Part shown: positions 36,245 through 46,200 of the stretch, piece by piece
How positions within the stretch are numbered: position 1 is the stretch's first letter
How the letters are laid out: each line of letters opens with the position of its first letter
Source of the DNA: DSOI01 sp041394885
Lineage (GTDB): Bacteria; Acidobacteriota; Terriglobia; Bryobacterales; Bryobacteraceae
Direction of reading: 5' to 3'
DNA: 64,000 nucleotides
Assembly: GCA_041394885.1 (NCBI GenBank)
Contig: JAWKHI010000014.1
Coordinates: forward strand, 93,328 to 157,327
Notes under the pieces: generated by a model
Told to the model about the DNA's origin: nothing
Database searches by the model: none
What the model saw: only the letters and a program-made list of their open reading frames with translations
Translations under genes and position numbers: made by a program

Positions 36245-37336
36245 CTACCCACCCCCACCCGGCTGTAGCGATCCGCTCTCCGCGGCCGCCCATCCCTGCC
36301 GGGCCAAGCCCCGCACCACTGGCGGAAACTCCGCAAACCGCGGATCATCGGTAAGCCCCTGCGCGTACCGATAGTAGATCTGCTGCAGGATCACCGCCAG
36401 TTTGAAAAGCCCGTAGGCGTAGTAGAAAACCGGATTGGGCACCTTGCGACCGGATGCTTCTTCATAGAGAGCTAGAATGCCGGCGCGCGTTGGGAACCCG
36501 GGTAGGTTCGTGGGCGAAAACGTGAGCGCCTGGAACTCGGGCGGATCCGTCGGGTCGATCCAGTAGCTGAGCGCGGTGCCGAGATCCATCCACGGATCGC
36601 CGACGGTGGCCATTTCCCAATCGAACACGCCCGCGATCCGCGTCGGCTCCGAGGCGTCCAGAAGGACGTTGTCGAACTTATAGTCGTTGTGAATCACCGC
36701 TGGCGCCGCGGTGGGTTGTTGCGGCAAATGCGCGGCGAGCCAACCAGCCAGTGACTGCATGTCCGCCACCGGTTCGGTGGCCGCCGCATCCCAGCGCCGC
36801 GTCCAGCCCTCGATTTGCCGAGCGGAGTATCCGGCGGGTTTGCCGAACGTGTCCAGCCCGGCCGCGCGAAGGTCCACTGCGTGCAGAGTCGCCAGATTTC
36901 CGATGAACGCCGCGGCGATGCGGCCCAATAAGTCCGGTAGCGGCGGAATCGATGGTGGCAGTGTTTTTCGGATTAGAACGCCATGCAGCCGTCGCATCAA
37001 ATAGAACGGCGCACCCAATACGCTCGCGTCGTCGCAGAACAATACCGGTTCCGGCGCGGGCGCATAGACGCGGCACAGCCGCGAAAGTATCTGGTACTCG
37101 CGGCCCATATCGTGGGCGGACTTCACCTGTGACCCGAACGGCGGACGCCGCAGCACCCATTCCTCATTCCCCATCCGGATCAGGTAGGTGAGGTTGGAGT
37201 GCCCCGAGGGAAACTGTTCCACGGTGAGCTCGCCAACCGCGCCGGCCACACGCGGGCGAAGCCAATCGGCAAGCGGACCCGCGTCGAGTTCCTCGCCTGG
37301 GCGGGGCGGGGCAGTGGGATCGTGTGCAGGCGCCAT
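36245..37336 (-). CDS. Phosphotransferase of the aminoglycoside/choline kinase fold (ACAD10-like)
   Basis: About 363 residues. Kinase-fold landmarks: EQFPSGHSNLTYLI (nucleotide loop, about residue 40), WVLRRPPFG, the catalytic VIHNDYKFDNVLLD near residue 225, and GVFDWEMATVGDPWMDLG with the metal-binding Asp. This is the phosphotransferase family related to the ACAD10 N-terminal kinase, often linked to 4-hydroxy acid or acyl-CoA metabolism. ATG 37336 is preferred over the TTG just before it. The substrate is unknown. Same strand as the histidine phosphatase gene, 18 bases downstream of its stop. Confidence 0.87.
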   Translation of the reverse strand: MAPAHDPTAPPRPGEELDAGPLADWLRPRVAGAVGELTVEQFPSGHSNLTYLIRMGNEEWVLRRPPFGSQVKSAHDMGREYQILSRLCRVYAPAPEPVLFCDDASVLGAPFYLMRRLHGVLIRKTLPPSIPPLPDLLGRIAAAFIGNLATLHAVDLRAAGLDTFGKPAGYSARQIEGWTRRWDAAATEPVADMQSLAGWLAAHLPQQPTAAPAVIHNDYKFDNVLLDASEPTRIAGVFDWEMATVGDPWMDLGTALSYWIDPTDPPEFQALTFSPTNLPGFPTRAGILALYEEASGRKVPNPVFYYAYGLFKLAVILQQIYYRYAQGLTDDPRFAEFPPVVRGLARQGWAAAESGSLQPGGGG

Positions 37337-37354
37337 CAACGGTAGCCTACCCTA

Positions 37355-38074
37355 TCAACGGTACGTGATGAGGCGCGGCTCGGCCAGATGCGGTGTCGTG
37401 TTGAAGCAACTCAGCGAAAATCGGCCGGGCGTGAACAGGAAATCGCTCACCGACGCGTTGCGAGGGCTCCAGGTCAGCTCGAGCGTAGCCTCGTAGGAGA
37501 GCCGAAGCGCCACGCGAGCCGTGGCGGCCATAGGCCCGGCGGATGTGAACACGGCGGCGCGAGTGGACTTCGGCGCGCCTTCGGTGATCGCGGCGATGGC
37601 CGACTCCACGCGGTGGCAGAAGTCCTGCCAACTGGGGATCTCGGCTGAGCCCACCTCGCCCCGCAGCCAGCGTTGGGAAACGTCGCGCAGGATGGAATCG
37701 AACGCCCGCTGCTTGACGGCGCGATCGGCTCCGTTCTGCAATTGGTCCACCCACTGGCGCAGATGTTCGTGTTGCTCCATCAATCCGGGGAGAAACGCGC
37801 GGACAACCGGCTCGGCCGGAAACTCGTCGAGGTCTGGCAGACACTCGGGTTCAGGCCACTGCCGCCCAGCCGCGCGCAGTTCCTCGCCGGCGATGGCGGC
37901 CGTCCGGATCTGGCGTTCGGCTGGGCCCGTAAAGATGCGATCGAACGTCGTGCCCGCCGCCACCCAATACCGTCCAAGAAGCCGCGCCTGCTCCTCGCCC
38001 AGCGGAGACAGCCGGTCGTAGTTTTCTGCCAGGAACGACGCCTGCCCGTGACGGACGACGGTGAGCAGGCTCAC
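37355..38074 (-). CDS. Histidine phosphatase family protein
   Basis: About 239 residues from the GTG at 38074, which almost touches the stop of the upstream lipoprotein gene; an earlier ATG frame would lie inside that gene. The active-site motif is VVRHGQASF near the N terminus, with the second arginine in GPAERQIRTA and the later TSAGPMAA segment. The family dephosphorylates small molecules or proteins through a phosphohistidine. The nearby kinase-fold gene might share its pathway; that is conjecture. Confidence 0.85.
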   Translation of the reverse strand: MSLLTVVRHGQASFLAENYDRLSPLGEEQARLLGRYWVAAGTTFDRIFTGPAERQIRTAAIAGEELRAAGRQWPEPECLPDLDEFPAEPVVRAFLPGLMEQHEHLRQWVDQLQNGADRAVKQRAFDSILRDVSQRWLRGEVGSAEIPSWQDFCHRVESAIAAITEGAPKSTRAAVFTSAGPMAATARVALRLSYEATLELTWSPRNASVSDFLFTPGRFSLSCFNTTPHLAEPRLITYR

Positions 38075-38075
38075 G

Positions 38076-38696
38076 CTAGTGCAGGATCTCGACGTACTGC
38101 CCGGTGGTGGCGTCCACAATCACGGAGAAGTTGCTCGTCGACGCGCTCGTGCCCCAAATCACGCGCCAGCGCAAATTGGGATGCCGCTTGGTGCGGGCCA
38201 GTTCCACCGTGATCGGGGTGTCGGGGTGCTTCGCCATGTATGCCTTGGCTTCCTTCAGATCCTTCGCCGTTTCGATGGCGGCCGCCGAGTCGACCTTCAA
38301 AGCCTGAATCGGCCACGGCTGCATCTGTCCGGCGGTGTTCAGACGCTCCTCCGGTCCGCCAAAAACCCCTTCGTGGATGCCTTCCTCTTCCGCGATCGAA
38401 AATGACCACGATTTCACCGCGCCCTTGGCAGCCGAGGCATATTGGCAACGCCACGCCGGCCACTTGCCGTCGGCCGCCGGATGGGCGGCCAGTGGAATCG
38501 GAATGCACTGATACCCCTGCACGTCTTGCGCCCACACCCGCGCCTGGCCGTACATCTTGAAGAACGCGGACTGGCCGCCCACCATCTCCGGCGGCGCCTT
38601 CTTCTCCTTCGGTTTGGGCGGCTCTGAGGTGCAGGCCGCGGCCATCACTAACAAGGAGAAAGAAGCAAGCGTGGAGAGTTGGGCTGATCGATGCAT
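38076..38696 (-). CDS. Lipoprotein with PepSY-like C-terminal region
   Basis: A 206-residue protein with a lipobox in VMAAAC (lipidated Cys22), followed by a Lys/Pro-rich linker (EPPKPKEKKAPPE). Near the C terminus is a PepSY-like unit: DLKEAKAYMAKHPDTPITVELA...LRWRVIWGTS...SVIVDATTGQYVEIL. I do not recognise the middle, with paired Cys in YQCIPIPL and WRCQYASA that could form a disulfide. It is divergent from the TPR protein gene. Confidence 0.72.
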   Translation of the reverse strand: MHRSAQLSTLASFSLLVMAAACTSEPPKPKEKKAPPEMVGGQSAFFKMYGQARVWAQDVQGYQCIPIPLAAHPAADGKWPAWRCQYASAAKGAVKSWSFSIAEEEGIHEGVFGGPEERLNTAGQMQPWPIQALKVDSAAAIETAKDLKEAKAYMAKHPDTPITVELARTKRHPNLRWRVIWGTSASTSNFSVIVDATTGQYVEILH

Positions 38697-38823
38697 GACC
38701 CTTTATTTTACAGAACCGGAGGCGAAAGGTCATTTTACAAATCCCGCCCGGCCTAAGGGTGGCGCACCCCGGCCGGATGGCATACAATGTGGGCGTCAGT
38801 CAAACCTGAGAAGGGGGCGCAGT

Positions 38824-40152
38824 ATGTCCGATTTTTGGACGGCCAAGAGCCGAGTTTTGATCGCCGTGCTCAGTGTGAGTGTGGCATTTTCACAAGGGCA
38901 GGGCGGCGGCGCGGCGCAAGGCGGCGGTGGCGGAGCGGCGGCGGGTGGCAATACCGGCGGAGCGGCTGGTGGCACAGGTCGCGATCCCGGTGGTTTTCCG
39001 GGCAATAATACTCCGGGCAACATTCCTGGCCGTGGGCAGCAGCCTGGGCAGGACGATCCCTTCGGCCGCAATCAGCAGCAGCGTTTCCCAGACATGCAAC
39101 GGCCGATTTTCCTCTCTGGCAAAGTGGTGACCTCCGATGGTACACCTCCCCCGGATTCGGTCACCATCGAACGCATTTGCAATGGGCAAGTGCGGCCGGA
39201 AGGCTACACGGATTCCAAAGGCCGGTTCAGTTTCGAACTCGGCCGCAATCAGAACATGATGCAGGATGCCAGCGTCTCTAACACCGGCGACGGCTTCGGC
39301 GGCTTCGGCGGCCAGCAGCAGCGCGGTAACAGTCCCTTCGGCGGCGCAGCCGGTGGCGGACTCACCGAGCGCGACCTGATGGGCTGCGAGATTCGCGCCT
39401 CGCTCCCCGGCTATCGCTCCGACGTCGTCAACCTTTCCGGACGGCGCTTCATGGATAACCCCGACGTCGGCACCATCGTTATCCGCCGTCTCGCGGGTGT
39501 CGAGGGCACAACCATCAGCATGACGACTCTACAGGCGCCCAAGGACGCCAAGAAGGCGTATGAAAAGGCCGCCAACAGCATCAAGAAGAAGAAGTGGGAC
39601 GACGCTCAAAAGGAACTCGACAAAGCCGTCACCGTCTATCCCAAGTACGCCGTCGCATGGCACCTCCTCGGCCAGTTGCACCAACAGGGCGGCCGCGCCG
39701 ATGAGGCTCGCGCCGCGTATCAGAAATCGATCGAGGCTGACGACAAGTACGTGAGTCCCTACCTGCAATTGGCGCTCATGGCGGCCAATGACCAGAAGTG
39801 GGAAGACGTCGCCGACATGACCGCCAAGGTCACCAAGCTCAATCCCATGGACTTCCCGCAGGCGTTCTTCTACAACTCGGTGGCCAACTACAACCTCCAG
39901 AAATTCGAGGACGCCGAGTCCAGCGCCCGCGAAGCCGTCAAGCTGGACACGCAACACCGCATGCCGAAGGCCCAGCACATCCTCGGTGTGCTGCTGGCAA
40001 TGAAGAACGATCTCAACGGAGCCGCCGAAAACATGCGCGGCTACCTCCAGTTCGCTCCGCAGGCGCAGGACGCCGACATGGTCAAAAAGCAATTGACCGA
40101 CATCGAAAACCGGCTCGGCCAGACCGAGGTCGTCCAGAAGCAGGAGCCTTAA
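38824..40152 (+). CDS. Exported TPR protein with Gly-rich N terminus and carboxypeptidase-regulatory domain
   Basis: About 443 residues from ATG 38824 with AGAAGGGGG upstream. After a signal-like segment (RVLIAVLSVSVAFS) come about 60 residues rich in Gly, Gln, Asn and Pro, then a carboxypeptidase-regulatory-like domain (FLSGKVVTSDGTPPPDSVTIE) and, from about residue 245, tetratricopeptide repeats (AVAWHLLGQLHQQGGRADEARAAY; FYNSVANYNLQKFEDAESSAREA). The low-complexity region may make it surface-exposed or self-associating. Role unknown; similar proteins are frequent in Acidobacteriota. Confidence 0.82.
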   Translation: MSDFWTAKSRVLIAVLSVSVAFSQGQGGGAAQGGGGGAAAGGNTGGAAGGTGRDPGGFPGNNTPGNIPGRGQQPGQDDPFGRNQQQRFPDMQRPIFLSGKVVTSDGTPPPDSVTIERICNGQVRPEGYTDSKGRFSFELGRNQNMMQDASVSNTGDGFGGFGGQQQRGNSPFGGAAGGGLTERDLMGCEIRASLPGYRSDVVNLSGRRFMDNPDVGTIVIRRLAGVEGTTISMTTLQAPKDAKKAYEKAANSIKKKKWDDAQKELDKAVTVYPKYAVAWHLLGQLHQQGGRADEARAAYQKSIEADDKYVSPYLQLALMAANDQKWEDVADMTAKVTKLNPMDFPQAFFYNSVANYNLQKFEDAESSAREAVKLDTQHRMPKAQHILGVLLAMKNDLNGAAENMRGYLQFAPQAQDADMVKKQLTDIENRLGQTEVVQKQEP

Positions 40153-40171
40153 GCTTCGCGCCCGCCGGACG

Positions 40172-42889
40172 CTAGTCCTGACGCAGCGCCGTAACTGGGT
40201 CCAACCCCGCCGCACGGCGCGCCGGCAAATACCCGGCGCCCAGCGCCACCGCGCCCAGTAACCCGAATGCCGCCGCCAGGGTCAGCGGATCCTCCGGCGC
40301 AATCCCATACAACTGGCTCTTCACCAGACGCGTTGCTGCGTAAGCCAATCCCGCCCCGGCCGCCAATCCCATCGCGGTTACTACCGCCGTTTCCCGCAGG
40401 ATCATCCGCGTCACCTGCCCCGTTTGCGCCCCCAGCGCCATCCGGATCCCGATCTCGGAACGCCGCCGCGCGACGCCATAGGAGAGCACGCCATACAGCC
40501 CGATTGCGGCCAAGATCAGTGCCGCCGCCGCGAACGCCCCGGCCAGCCATGCCATCAGCCGATCCTGGCCCGTGCTGCGCTCCAGCCGTTCCTCTAGGGT
40601 CCGGACGTCGCTTAGCGGCAGATTCGCATCCACCCGTTCCACCGCGCGCCGTACACCCGCTATCGCCGTTCCCCGATCGCCCGTCACCCGCATCGCGAAC
40701 GTGACGTCCCCGAAGCTCGCCAGCGGCTGCGTCACCGGCACCCAGTATTTCGGACCCACCGCCCGCCGCAGCGACGTCACTCGCGCGTCCCGCGCCACAC
40801 CCACCACGTGATGCACCCGCCGCGAGTCGCCATAAATCGCTGTAATCCGCATGCCCAGCGGGTTGCGCCCCGCGAAGAATTGCGCTGCGAACGCCTCGTT
40901 GATGATGCAGACCTTCGGAGCCGACGCGTTGTCCCGTTCATTGAAATCCCGGCCCAGCAGGATCGGTATTCCGAGCGTCGTGAACAATTCCGGCCCCCCC
41001 TGGTCCCAGGACGACCCGCGGTCGTTGTCTCCCTTCCGCGTATATCCCTCCACCTCGATTTCATCGCCAGAGTTCCGTCCGGTGAACAATCCGTTCTCGG
41101 AAAAACTCGCCGCCCGCACGCCCGGCACGCGCCGGATCTCGTCCAGCGCCGCCAGATACACAGCCGCACGCCGATCCTCCGCATAGCTGCCCGTCTGTGC
41201 GTCCAGGCGCGCCGTGATCAGTCCGTCCCGCGAATAGCCGAGATCGGCGATCTGCAGGTTGTGCAGCGTCCGGGCCAGCAATCCCGCGCCCACAATCAGC
41301 GGTAGTGAGAGCGCCAGTTGCGCCGCCACCAGCAGCCTGCCGAAACGCATCTGCCCTGCCGATCCGGTGGCGCCCCGGCCCCGCCCATGCAAACTTGCAC
41401 CCGGTTCCACCCGTGCTGCGAGCCATGCCGGCAGCAGCCCGAACACCATCGACGCCGCCGCCGTCACCGCAAATCCGAACATCAGCATCCGTGTGTCGAG
41501 CGCGAACGGCGTCGTGAATGCATCCACCGCGCCGGAAACCAAAAACACCAGCGCCCGATGTAGCACATACGCGATCGCCATCCCCGCCAGGCCCCCCGCC
41601 GCCGCCAACACCGCGCTCTCGGTGAGCAATTGCCGGATCAGCCGCCCCCGTCCCGCTCCCAGCGTCAGCCGCAGTGCCATCTCGCGCTGCCGCGCCGCCC
41701 CCCGCGCCATCAGCAGATTCGCCACGTTCGCGCACGCGATCAGCAGGAGCATCGCCACCGCCGCGAGCAGGATCTGCAGCGGATCGGCGAAGCGGCTCCG
41801 GATCGCGGAAGCGCCCGTCGCCGCCGGACGGATCACCAGCCGTTGGTCAAGAAATCCCCGCGACGCCTCGGTCGACAGCACCGCACCGTATAGCCGCCGC
41901 AGCCCGTTCTGGAACACAACGTTGACCTTGGCCTGCGCCTGCGCCATCGTCACCCCCGGCTGCAGCCTCCCGAACGCGTGCAGCCACATCACCTTGTCCG
42001 CCGTCGTGTCGTGCAGCCAATCCCGGCCCGGTAGTACGCCCGCCTGCATCTGCAGCGGCGCCCACAGGTCCGGCCGTTCTCCCACCGTCTCGCCGAAAAA
42101 CGACCGCGGCATGACTCCCACTATCGTTAGCACCGCTTTATGAATCGTCACCGTCGCCCCGATGGCCTCCTCGCGGCCCCCGAAGCGCCGCTGCCAATAG
42201 TCGTAGCTCAGCACCGCATACGGCGCCGCGCCGGCGGCCCGATCGTCGGCCGGCGAGAACACGCGTCCGAGCAGCGGCGTCACTCCAAGCACCTGGAAGT
42301 AGCTCCCCGAAACCAGACGCGCCCGGACCTCCTCCACTCCTCCCCGTCCGCTCACTCGCGCGTCGTACCGCTCCAGGCTGCTCTGCGCCGCCATCAATCC
42401 CGAAAACACGCCGGACTCATCCCGCAGGCTCTCGAACTCGGCATAGGTCAACAGACCCCGTTCTCCTCCCTGCATCCCGATCGACACACCGCGGTGGTTT
42501 GGGTTGGTGAGCATCACCAGACGCTCCGGTTCCGCCACCGGCAGCGCCTGATCGGCGATGCTCCGCCACAAACTGAAGATCGCTGTTGTCGCTCCGATAC
42601 CGAGCCCCAGCGACAGGATCGCCACCGCCGTAAACCCCCGGCTCCCCGCCAGCATCCGCAAGGCGTAACGTATGTCTCTCGCCACCATGTGCATGTGCTC
42701 CCTTGGGGCGACCGTTCCCAGATCTTTTATCGCTGCCAGCCACAGTCGCGCCACGCGACCCGCATTCCCGCGCGCCTCGCCCATTTGCAGCGCGAAAATC
42801 TCCGTCATCTCCCGTCCGTACTCCTGGCGGAACTCGGCCGGGTAAGCGTACAACAGGACCCGGTAGAGTGCCCCGCCGCGCATTGTCAC
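40172..42889 (-). CDS. ADOP-family ABC transporter permease
   Basis: A 905-residue fused permease of the acidobacterial duplicated orphan permease family (two MacB/FtsX units in one chain, no ATPase gene beside it). The cytoplasmic N terminus (LLYAYPAEFRQEYGREMTEIF) is diagnostic. The first helix (FTAVAILSLGLGIGATTAIFSL) is followed by a MacB periplasmic domain and three helices near residues 375-480, then the second copy ending in a FtsX domain with MALGAQTGQVTRMIL near residue 820. The GTG start overlaps the PadR stop (GTGA). These permeases may export antimicrobial or lipid substrates; function is unproven. Confidence 0.93.
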   Translation of the reverse strand: MTMRGGALYRVLLYAYPAEFRQEYGREMTEIFALQMGEARGNAGRVARLWLAAIKDLGTVAPREHMHMVARDIRYALRMLAGSRGFTAVAILSLGLGIGATTAIFSLWRSIADQALPVAEPERLVMLTNPNHRGVSIGMQGGERGLLTYAEFESLRDESGVFSGLMAAQSSLERYDARVSGRGGVEEVRARLVSGSYFQVLGVTPLLGRVFSPADDRAAGAAPYAVLSYDYWQRRFGGREEAIGATVTIHKAVLTIVGVMPRSFFGETVGERPDLWAPLQMQAGVLPGRDWLHDTTADKVMWLHAFGRLQPGVTMAQAQAKVNVVFQNGLRRLYGAVLSTEASRGFLDQRLVIRPAATGASAIRSRFADPLQILLAAVAMLLLIACANVANLLMARGAARQREMALRLTLGAGRGRLIRQLLTESAVLAAAGGLAGMAIAYVLHRALVFLVSGAVDAFTTPFALDTRMLMFGFAVTAAASMVFGLLPAWLAARVEPGASLHGRGRGATGSAGQMRFGRLLVAAQLALSLPLIVGAGLLARTLHNLQIADLGYSRDGLITARLDAQTGSYAEDRRAAVYLAALDEIRRVPGVRAASFSENGLFTGRNSGDEIEVEGYTRKGDNDRGSSWDQGGPELFTTLGIPILLGRDFNERDNASAPKVCIINEAFAAQFFAGRNPLGMRITAIYGDSRRVHHVVGVARDARVTSLRRAVGPKYWVPVTQPLASFGDVTFAMRVTGDRGTAIAGVRRAVERVDANLPLSDVRTLEERLERSTGQDRLMAWLAGAFAAAALILAAIGLYGVLSYGVARRRSEIGIRMALGAQTGQVTRMILRETAVVTAMGLAAGAGLAYAATRLVKSQLYGIAPEDPLTLAAAFGLLGAVALGAGYLPARRAAGLDPVTALRQD

Positions 42890-43239
42890 TTGGCCTGCAG
42901 CAATCCCGTGGCGCGCGCCTGCTGCAGCATCGATTCCAGCCGCTGCGCCTCCGCGGCCGCTGCCGTCCGCCCGAACCGGGTCAGACGGTAGTACCGCCTC
43001 CGCTCATCGGTCGACGCCGGGTCAGGACTCTCTGCGAGTTCCTCGATCAGCCCCTGCTCCAACATCCGCCGGATCGAGCTGTAGAGCGTTCCCGGGCTCA
43101 ATGCCACCTCGCCTCTGGTGCGCGCCGCCACGTCCTTCATGATCGAATAGCCGTGCCGGTCCCGGTCGGCCAGGGCGACAAGAATGTGAAAGACGGCTGC
43201 GGGAAGTGGAAGCAGCGCGGATGCGCCAGATTGTGTCAT
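42886..43239 (-). CDS. PadR-family transcriptional regulator
   Basis: A 117-residue PadR winged-helix protein: FHILVALADRDRHGYSIMKDV, then SPGTLYSSIRRMLEQGLIEEL (recognition helix and wing), and RRRYYRLTRFGRTAA. Acidobacteria commonly place such a regulator right before an ADOP permease gene, as here, with a 4-base overlap. It presumably represses this operon. Confidence 0.93.
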   Translation of the reverse strand: MTQSGASALLPLPAAVFHILVALADRDRHGYSIMKDVAARTRGEVALSPGTLYSSIRRMLEQGLIEELAESPDPASTDERRRYYRLTRFGRTAAAAEAQRLESMLQQARATGLLQAK

Positions 43240-43294
43240 GAGAGGGTATACTCTCAGACACTATACTTGATAGCGATATAGTTGTCCAGCGCCC

Positions 43295-46200
43295 CTACCA
43301 GCGGATCCGGCCCGTGTATTGGAACTGCCGCCCCAGATACGTATTGCGCGGCGCCGTCACACGTCCGAACAGAGAGCTGTCCGGATTGAGCTGCGGATTC
43401 GCGCCGACGAAGGTGTTCGGCAGGTTGTAGGACTCCAGCCTCACTTCGAAACTGAAACGCTCAGTTACCTGGAACATCTTCGCCAGCGTCAGGTCGAGCG
43501 ACCGGATGTCCGGTCCTCGGAAGCCGTCCCACTGGAGTGGATTGGCGCGGCGCGTGAACGCCGGCTGCCGCACTACCTTCGAGGTGTCGAACCATTTGTC
43601 CCGCGTCGGATTGCCGATTGCAGGATTGCCGGAAACGATCGCGGCAGGCAGCCGCAGCGCTTCCCCGCTCACGTATTGAAAGATGCCACTCATCTCCCAA
43701 CCGCCGAATACCCCATTCGCCACCCGGCTCAAGTTCGCCCCGTATCTGCGCCCGCGGCCGAGCGGGATTTGATAGATACCCCCGATATTGAACTTGTGGC
43801 GCGGGTTGTTGTCCGGCTGCATCGTGAGGTTGTCCAGGAAAGTATCCACGGCGTCGAAGTACTCGTCATTGCGAGACCGGTTGTAGTTGTAACCCACCAG
43901 GAAATTGGCCCCATTCACAAACGGCCGCTGCAGCTTCAACTGAAACGCCTGATAGCGCCGGTGAATCCCTTCCGCGAACCACTGCCTCAGTGCTCCATAC
44001 TGCGGGTTCGGCCGTAACAGCGTGTTCACCGTCACTTGCCGCTGGTTCCGTAGGCCGCCAGGGAACTGCTGCGGCGTCAGAATATTGAAGAACGGATTGT
44101 CCACCCGCTGGTTCACGGCGTTCTGGTACTCGTATCCGTATCTGGGATCGATGTTATTCAGTTGCTTCTGGTACCGGTGATTGAATCCGTAATTCATGAA
44201 ATAGGTGAAGTCCACCACAATCTGGCTCCAGATCTGCCGCTGCACTGAGAAGTTGAAACGGTGGTTGAGCGCCAGACCCAGGTCCTGATTCCATACGATG
44301 GATTCGGCCGTTGATCCGAGTTCGGTGTACCGCCCTAACGACTTCGCCACCGGCGCCACCAGCGGGTTGACGTTGCTCGGAAACGGATCCGACAGCCTCG
44401 CCTGCGGAACTCCCTGCAGCAGCGGCAATGGAAACGAGTCCTGCCCAAACCCCGGGTACGGCACGTTGTCGTTCAGATTGATGCCACCCTCGAAGTCCAC
44501 CGAAGGCTGAATCGAGTAGATCGAATAGCCGGCCCGCACCGCGGTCCGGTCATTGAGCCGGTAGGCCATTCCAAAGCGCGGCAGAAACGTGTTCCATGGC
44601 GAGTTGTATGCTCCCGGATGCGAGTCGTCGGTATGAATCCAGGCACCGTTGTAGGACGGATTCGACCCTCGGATCGCCAGCACCGGCGCCGGCAGCCGCG
44701 GCGCTTGCGATCCCTGAAACTCCGGAATCGGATTGGTCAGGTCGAGCGTCCGCGAAAACCGCCGTTCCGGGTCCACGATCGGACTGTCGTATTCCCACCG
44801 CAGCCCCATGTTCACCGTCAGGTTCTGGCTCACTTTCCAATCATCCTGCAGATAAAAACCCCAGAACTGATTCCGCGACTTCAGGTTGGCGACGTTTCGC
44901 ACCCGCGAGTCGCTTCCGATCACGCCCAACAGAAACGTCGCATACTCGTGACCCACCACCCGTGTGTTCGGGTTGACGAACGTGTTGGCCGTGTAGGAGG
45001 CGGGAAAAGTGAACCGGATCGGCTGCGGTAGCGATGAATTCCCCCGATATGCCCGGAACTCGCCGCCCACTTTGAGATAGTGGGCGCCGGCCTGCTTGGA
45101 TAACTTACTCTGCATGTTCCAGAAATCCGGCGCCGAGAACCAGTATCCGCCACGCCCGAACCCAGAGCCGCCGATCGTGATCCCAGGGTAATAGATCACC
45201 GGCAGTTCTTTGGCATAGGTGTCGTACCACTTCGGGTTCTGCGGCCAGAATTCAGCCACCGACGGGATCTCCGCCACCGGGTCGATGAACCGGTCCACCG
45301 GCTTCCCATACGAACCGCGAATGTTGAAAACCGTCGTCGGGCTGATCGTCCAGACCGTGTCCCCCGACACCGTCAAGGAGTTCCGCTCAGACCCACCCGT
45401 CGACCCCGCCGGAGTCCCCGCCGGGTTCGGCGACACCACGTTGGTGTGGAAACGCGATACCCGTCCGAAGACCTTCCATCGCTCGCCGATGTTCCAGTCC
45501 ACCCGGTCCGACAAGTTGTAGTATTCGTAAACCCGCGGGAATGTAAGGCGATAGTTGTTCACGCCCGTGATATTGTCTCCCGGGTTGTTCGGCTGCCATA
45601 AGTCCTGCAGAAATCGCGCCGCCGTCGGGTCGATTCGCGACCGCGGGATCACGTTGCCCGGAAACGCCGTGCGCGTCACCGTGTTTCCGTTCACCAGCGT
45701 CGTCCAGGGATCGAAAATTGTCCGAACCCCACCGTTGATGTTCAAGGATTGCGAGAAGTCTCCGTTTCGCTCCAACTCGCGCGGCAGCGTCCGGTTCAGT
45801 CCCACCGGCTCCCGCAGATTCTGACCTTCGTACGCCAGATAGTTGAATACCTTGTTGCGCACGATCGGATTTCCCGACGTAAGGCCCCAAACATTGTGCC
45901 GGACGTTGGAGGGCGTCGGGTTGGTGGAGTTGGGACGCGCATTCAACGCCGGGTTGCGCCCGAAGTAATACGCCGTGCCGTGCCATTCGTTCGAACCAGA
46001 CTTCATTTGCACAGACACGATCCCCCCCGCCGAATGGCCGAACTCCGCGTCGGTGGCGTTCTGTTGCACGTTAACTTCCGATACCGCGTCCATCGCGGGC
46101 ACGTAATTCGTCTTTGGCCCCCACGTGTTCGGCGTCCCGTCGATCAGAATGTCATTCTTCAGCTCCGTGCCGCCCCCGACATCCAGCCGGGACCCCGCCC

